Source: Gymnothorax reevesii (taxonomy: Eukaryota > Chordata > Actinopteri > Anguilliformes > Muraenidae). Taken from it: a stretch of DNA of 64,000 nt. This document shows, piece after piece, positions 61,601 through 64,000 of the stretch. Made by a program: the position numbers and the translations under genes. Below the pieces are notes generated by a model. It was given only the letters and a program-made list of their open reading frames with translations, ran no database searches and had not been told where the DNA came from. The DNA lies in assembly GCA_029721435.1 (NCBI GenBank), contig CM056574.1:2234501-2298500 (forward strand). The letters run 5' to 3'. Position 1 is the first letter of the stretch; the number at the start of each line of letters is the position of its first letter.

Positions 61601-64000
61601 TGCTGTAGGGCTGTATGATGGCAGTTCAGTTCCAGCATCATGTGCTGTAGGGCTGTGTGATGGCTGTACTGTTCCAGCATCCTGTGCTGTAGGGCTGTAT
61701 GATGGCAGTACTGTTCCAGCATCATGTGCTGTAGAGCTGAGTGATGGCAGTACTGTTCCAGCATCATGTGCTAAAGGGCTGTATGATGGCAGTACTGTTC
61801 TAGCATCATGTGCTGTAGGGCTGTATGATGGCAGTACTGTTCCAGCATCATGTGCTGTAGGGCTGAGTGATGGCCGTACTGTTCCAGTATCATGTGCTGT
61901 AGGGCTGTATGATGGCTGTACTGTTCCAGCATCATGTGCTGTCGGGCTGTATGATGGCTGTACTGTTCCAGCATCATGTGCTGTAGGGCTGAGTGATGGC
62001 AGTCCTGTTCCTGCATCATGTGCTGTAGGGCTGTATGATGGCAGTACTGTTCCAGCATCATGTGCTGTAGGGCTGTGTGATGGCAGTACTGTTCCAGCAT
62101 CATGTGCTGTAGGGCTGTATGATGGCAGTCCTGTTCCAGCATCATGTGTTGTAGGGCTGTATGATGGCTGTACTGTTCCAGCGTCATGTGCTGTAGGGCT
62201 GTGTGATGGCTGTACTGTTCCAGCATCATGTGCTGTAGGGCTGTGTGATGGCAGTACTGTTCCAGCATCATGTGCTGAAGGGCTGTATGATGGCAGTACT
62301 GTTCCAGCATCATGTGCTGTAGGGCTGTATGATGGCAGTACTGTTCCAGCATCATGTGCTGTAGGGCTGTATGATGGCAGTACTGTTCCAGCATCATGTG
62401 CTGTAGGGCTGTATGATGGCTGTACTGTTCCAGCATCATGTACTGTAGGGCTGTATCATGGCAGTACTGTTCCAGCATCATGTGCTGTAGGGCTGTATGA
62501 TGGCATTACTGTTCCAGCATCATGTGCTGTAGGGCTGTATGATGGCAGTACTGTTCCAGCATCATGTGCTGTAGGGCTGTATGATGGCCGTACTGTTCCA
62601 GCATCATGTGCTGTAGGGCTGTATGATGGCAGTACTGTTCCAGCATCATGTGCTGTAGGGCTGTATGATGGCAGTACTGTTCCAGCATCATGTGCTGTAG
62701 GGCTGAGTGATGGCAGTACTGTTCCAGTATCATGTGCTGTAGGGCTGTTTGATGGCTGTACTGTTCCAGCATCATGTGCTGTAGGGCTGTGTGATGGCAG
62801 TTCTGTTCCAGCATCATGTGCTGTAGGGCTGTATGATGGCAGTACTGTTCCAGCATCATGTGCTGTAGGGCTGAGTGATGGCAGTACTGTTCCAGCATCA
62901 TGTGCTGTAGGGCTGTATGATGGCAGTACTGTTCCAGCATCATGTGCTGTAGGGCTGAGTGATGGCAGTACTGTTCCAGCATCATGTGCTGTACGGCTGT
63001 ATGATGGCAGTACTGTTCCAGCATCATGTGCTGTAGGGCTGAGTGATGGCAGTACTGTTCCAGCATCATGTGCTGTAGGGCTGTATGATGGCTGTACTGT
63101 TCCAGCATCATGTGCTGTAGGGCTGTATGATGGCAGTCCTGTTCCAGCATCATGTGCTTTTGGGCTGAGTCATGGCAGTACTGTTCCAGCATCATGTGCT
63201 GTCGGGCTGTATGATGGCTGTACTGTTCAAGCATCATGTGCTGTAGGGCTGAGTGATGGCAGTACTGTTCCAGCATCATGTGCTGTAGGGCTGAGTGATG
63301 GCTGTACTGTTCCAGCATCATGTGCTGTAGGGCTCTGTGATGGCTGTACTGTTCCAGCATCATGTGTTGTAGGGCTGTATGATGGCAGTACTGTTCTAGC
63401 ATCATGTGCTGTAGGGCTGTATGATGGCTGTACTGTTCCAGCATCATGTGCTGTAGGGCTGTATGATGGCTGTACTGTTCCAGCATCATGTGCTGTAGGG
63501 CTGAGTGATGGCAGTACTGTTCCGGCATCATGTGCTGTAGGGCTGTTTGGTGGCAGTCCTGTTCCAGCATCATGTGCTGTAGGGCTGAGTGATGGCAGTC
63601 CTGTTCCAGCATCATGTGCTGTAGGGCTGTATGATGGCAGTTCTGTTCCAGCATCATGTGCAGTAGGGCTGAGTGATGGCAGTACTGTTCCAGCATCATG
63701 TGTTGTAGGGCTGTATGATGGCAGTACTGTTCTAGCATCATGTGCTGTAGGGCTGTATGATGGCTGTACTGTTCCAGCATCATGTGCTGTAGGGCTGTAT
63801 GATGGCTGTACTGTTCCAGCATCATGTGCTGTAGGGCTGAGTGATGGCAGTACTGTTCCGGCATCATGTGCTGTAGGGCTGTTTGGTGGCAGTCCTGTTC
63901 CAGCATCATGTGCTGTAGGGCTGAGTGATGGCTGTACTGTTCCAGCATCATGTGCTGTAGGGCTGTATGATGGCAGTACTGTTCCAGCATCATGTGCTGT
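58652..64000. repeat. Higher-order block, second copy (6972-bp period)
   Basis: Near-identical to 51680-57035. One of the rare differences is GATGACAGT at about 56873 against GATGGCAGT in the equivalent unit at about 63845. The block is cut by the window end, so its full length is not known. Confidence 0.9.

Larger units (their letters stand above)
25088..64000 (+). other. Intron 1 of the attractin-family gene (incomplete)
   Basis: It begins with the splice donor GTAAGA. No frame downstream contains the expected continuation (start of the CUB domain), so the intron extends past the window end, giving a minimum of 38,913 bases. More than half of it is tandem repeat: arrays at 30204-33190, 37045-41933, 48597-48992 and 50132-64000. 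The assignment assumes no other gene lies nested here; none was recognised on either strand. Confidence 0.7.
50132..64000. repeat. 42-bp minisatellite, about 330 copies, continuing past the window
   Basis: The unit is 42 bp and contains GTGCTGTAGGGCTGTATGAT, then GGCAGTACTGTTCCAGCATC. Variation is concentrated at a few sites: GTATGATGG, GAGTGATGG or GTGTGATGG, and GCAGTAC, GCTGTAC or GCCGTAC. The unit length is a multiple of three and two minus-strand frames lack stops. This produces open frames of 931, 1291, 1447 and 1453 codons that encode 14-residue repeats (MMLEQYCHHTALQH and PTAHDAGTVLPSYS). One plus frame (VGLYDGSTVPASCA) is open as well. These are not considered genes. Higher-order structure is listed separately. 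Confidence 0.98.

Noticed and set aside
50110..63993. Giant minus-strand open frames of 931 to 1453 codons as protein-coding genes
   Set aside because: They follow from a 42-bp unit that lacks stops in two minus frames and one plus frame. There is no start context, signal peptide or non-repeat domain, and array-wide stops occur wherever a unit mutates (CTAAAGGG, GCATTACTG).

Overview
The window looks like gene-poor nuclear DNA from a ray-finned (teleost) fish. Evidence: it carries Tc1-like transposons with TA-flanked inverted repeats, a hAT element with an 8-bp target duplication, an L2-type LINE, a second LINE type, a tRNA-derived SINE, solo LTRs, long (TG)n and (TC)n tracts and very large minisatellites. 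The one host exon has vertebrate splice and start signals. The species cannot be named from the sequence.

Only one host gene is convincingly present: the first coding exon of an attractin-family gene (atrn, or less likely atrnl1), plus strand, 24825-25087. It encodes a signal peptide and the first EGF-like module and ends at a consensus splice donor. Nothing resembling the next attractin exon (the start of the CUB domain) is seen downstream, so 25088 to the window end is best read as one very long first intron, at least 38.9 kb. No host gene is recognised in the 24.8 kb upstream.

Layout. 1-11695: old transposon remnants (Tc1 fragment, L2 LINE, three copies of one LTR across the upstream half, hairpin-bearing repeats) in otherwise unremarkable DNA. 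11696-15255: a 29-bp minisatellite of about 123 copies. 15256-24420: a degraded Tc1 element, 145-bp and ~152-bp tandem repeats, a SINE, a solo LTR with a clear 5-bp target duplication, and two stretches that might be conserved non-coding elements. 24420-25087: GC-rich presumed promoter, 5' UTR and exon 1. 25088-64000 (intron 1): interspersed repeats, a full-length but inactive Tc1 transposon, a second and unrelated 29-bp minisatellite split by a hAT insertion, a 19-bp minisatellite of 4.9 kb, a LINE tail embedded in a (TC)n tract, a G/T-rich pentamer array, and a 42-bp minisatellite that fills 50132 to the window end (about 330 copies, continuing beyond it).

The tandem arrays make up more than half of the visible intron. 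The long open frames inside them (up to 1453 codons) are by-products of repeat units that lack stop codons, not genes. The most informative structure is the nested higher-order organisation of the 42-bp array (1890-bp and 6972-bp duplications), whose order can be read from marker variants. I found no CRISPR array, no convincing RNA gene and no novel gene system.
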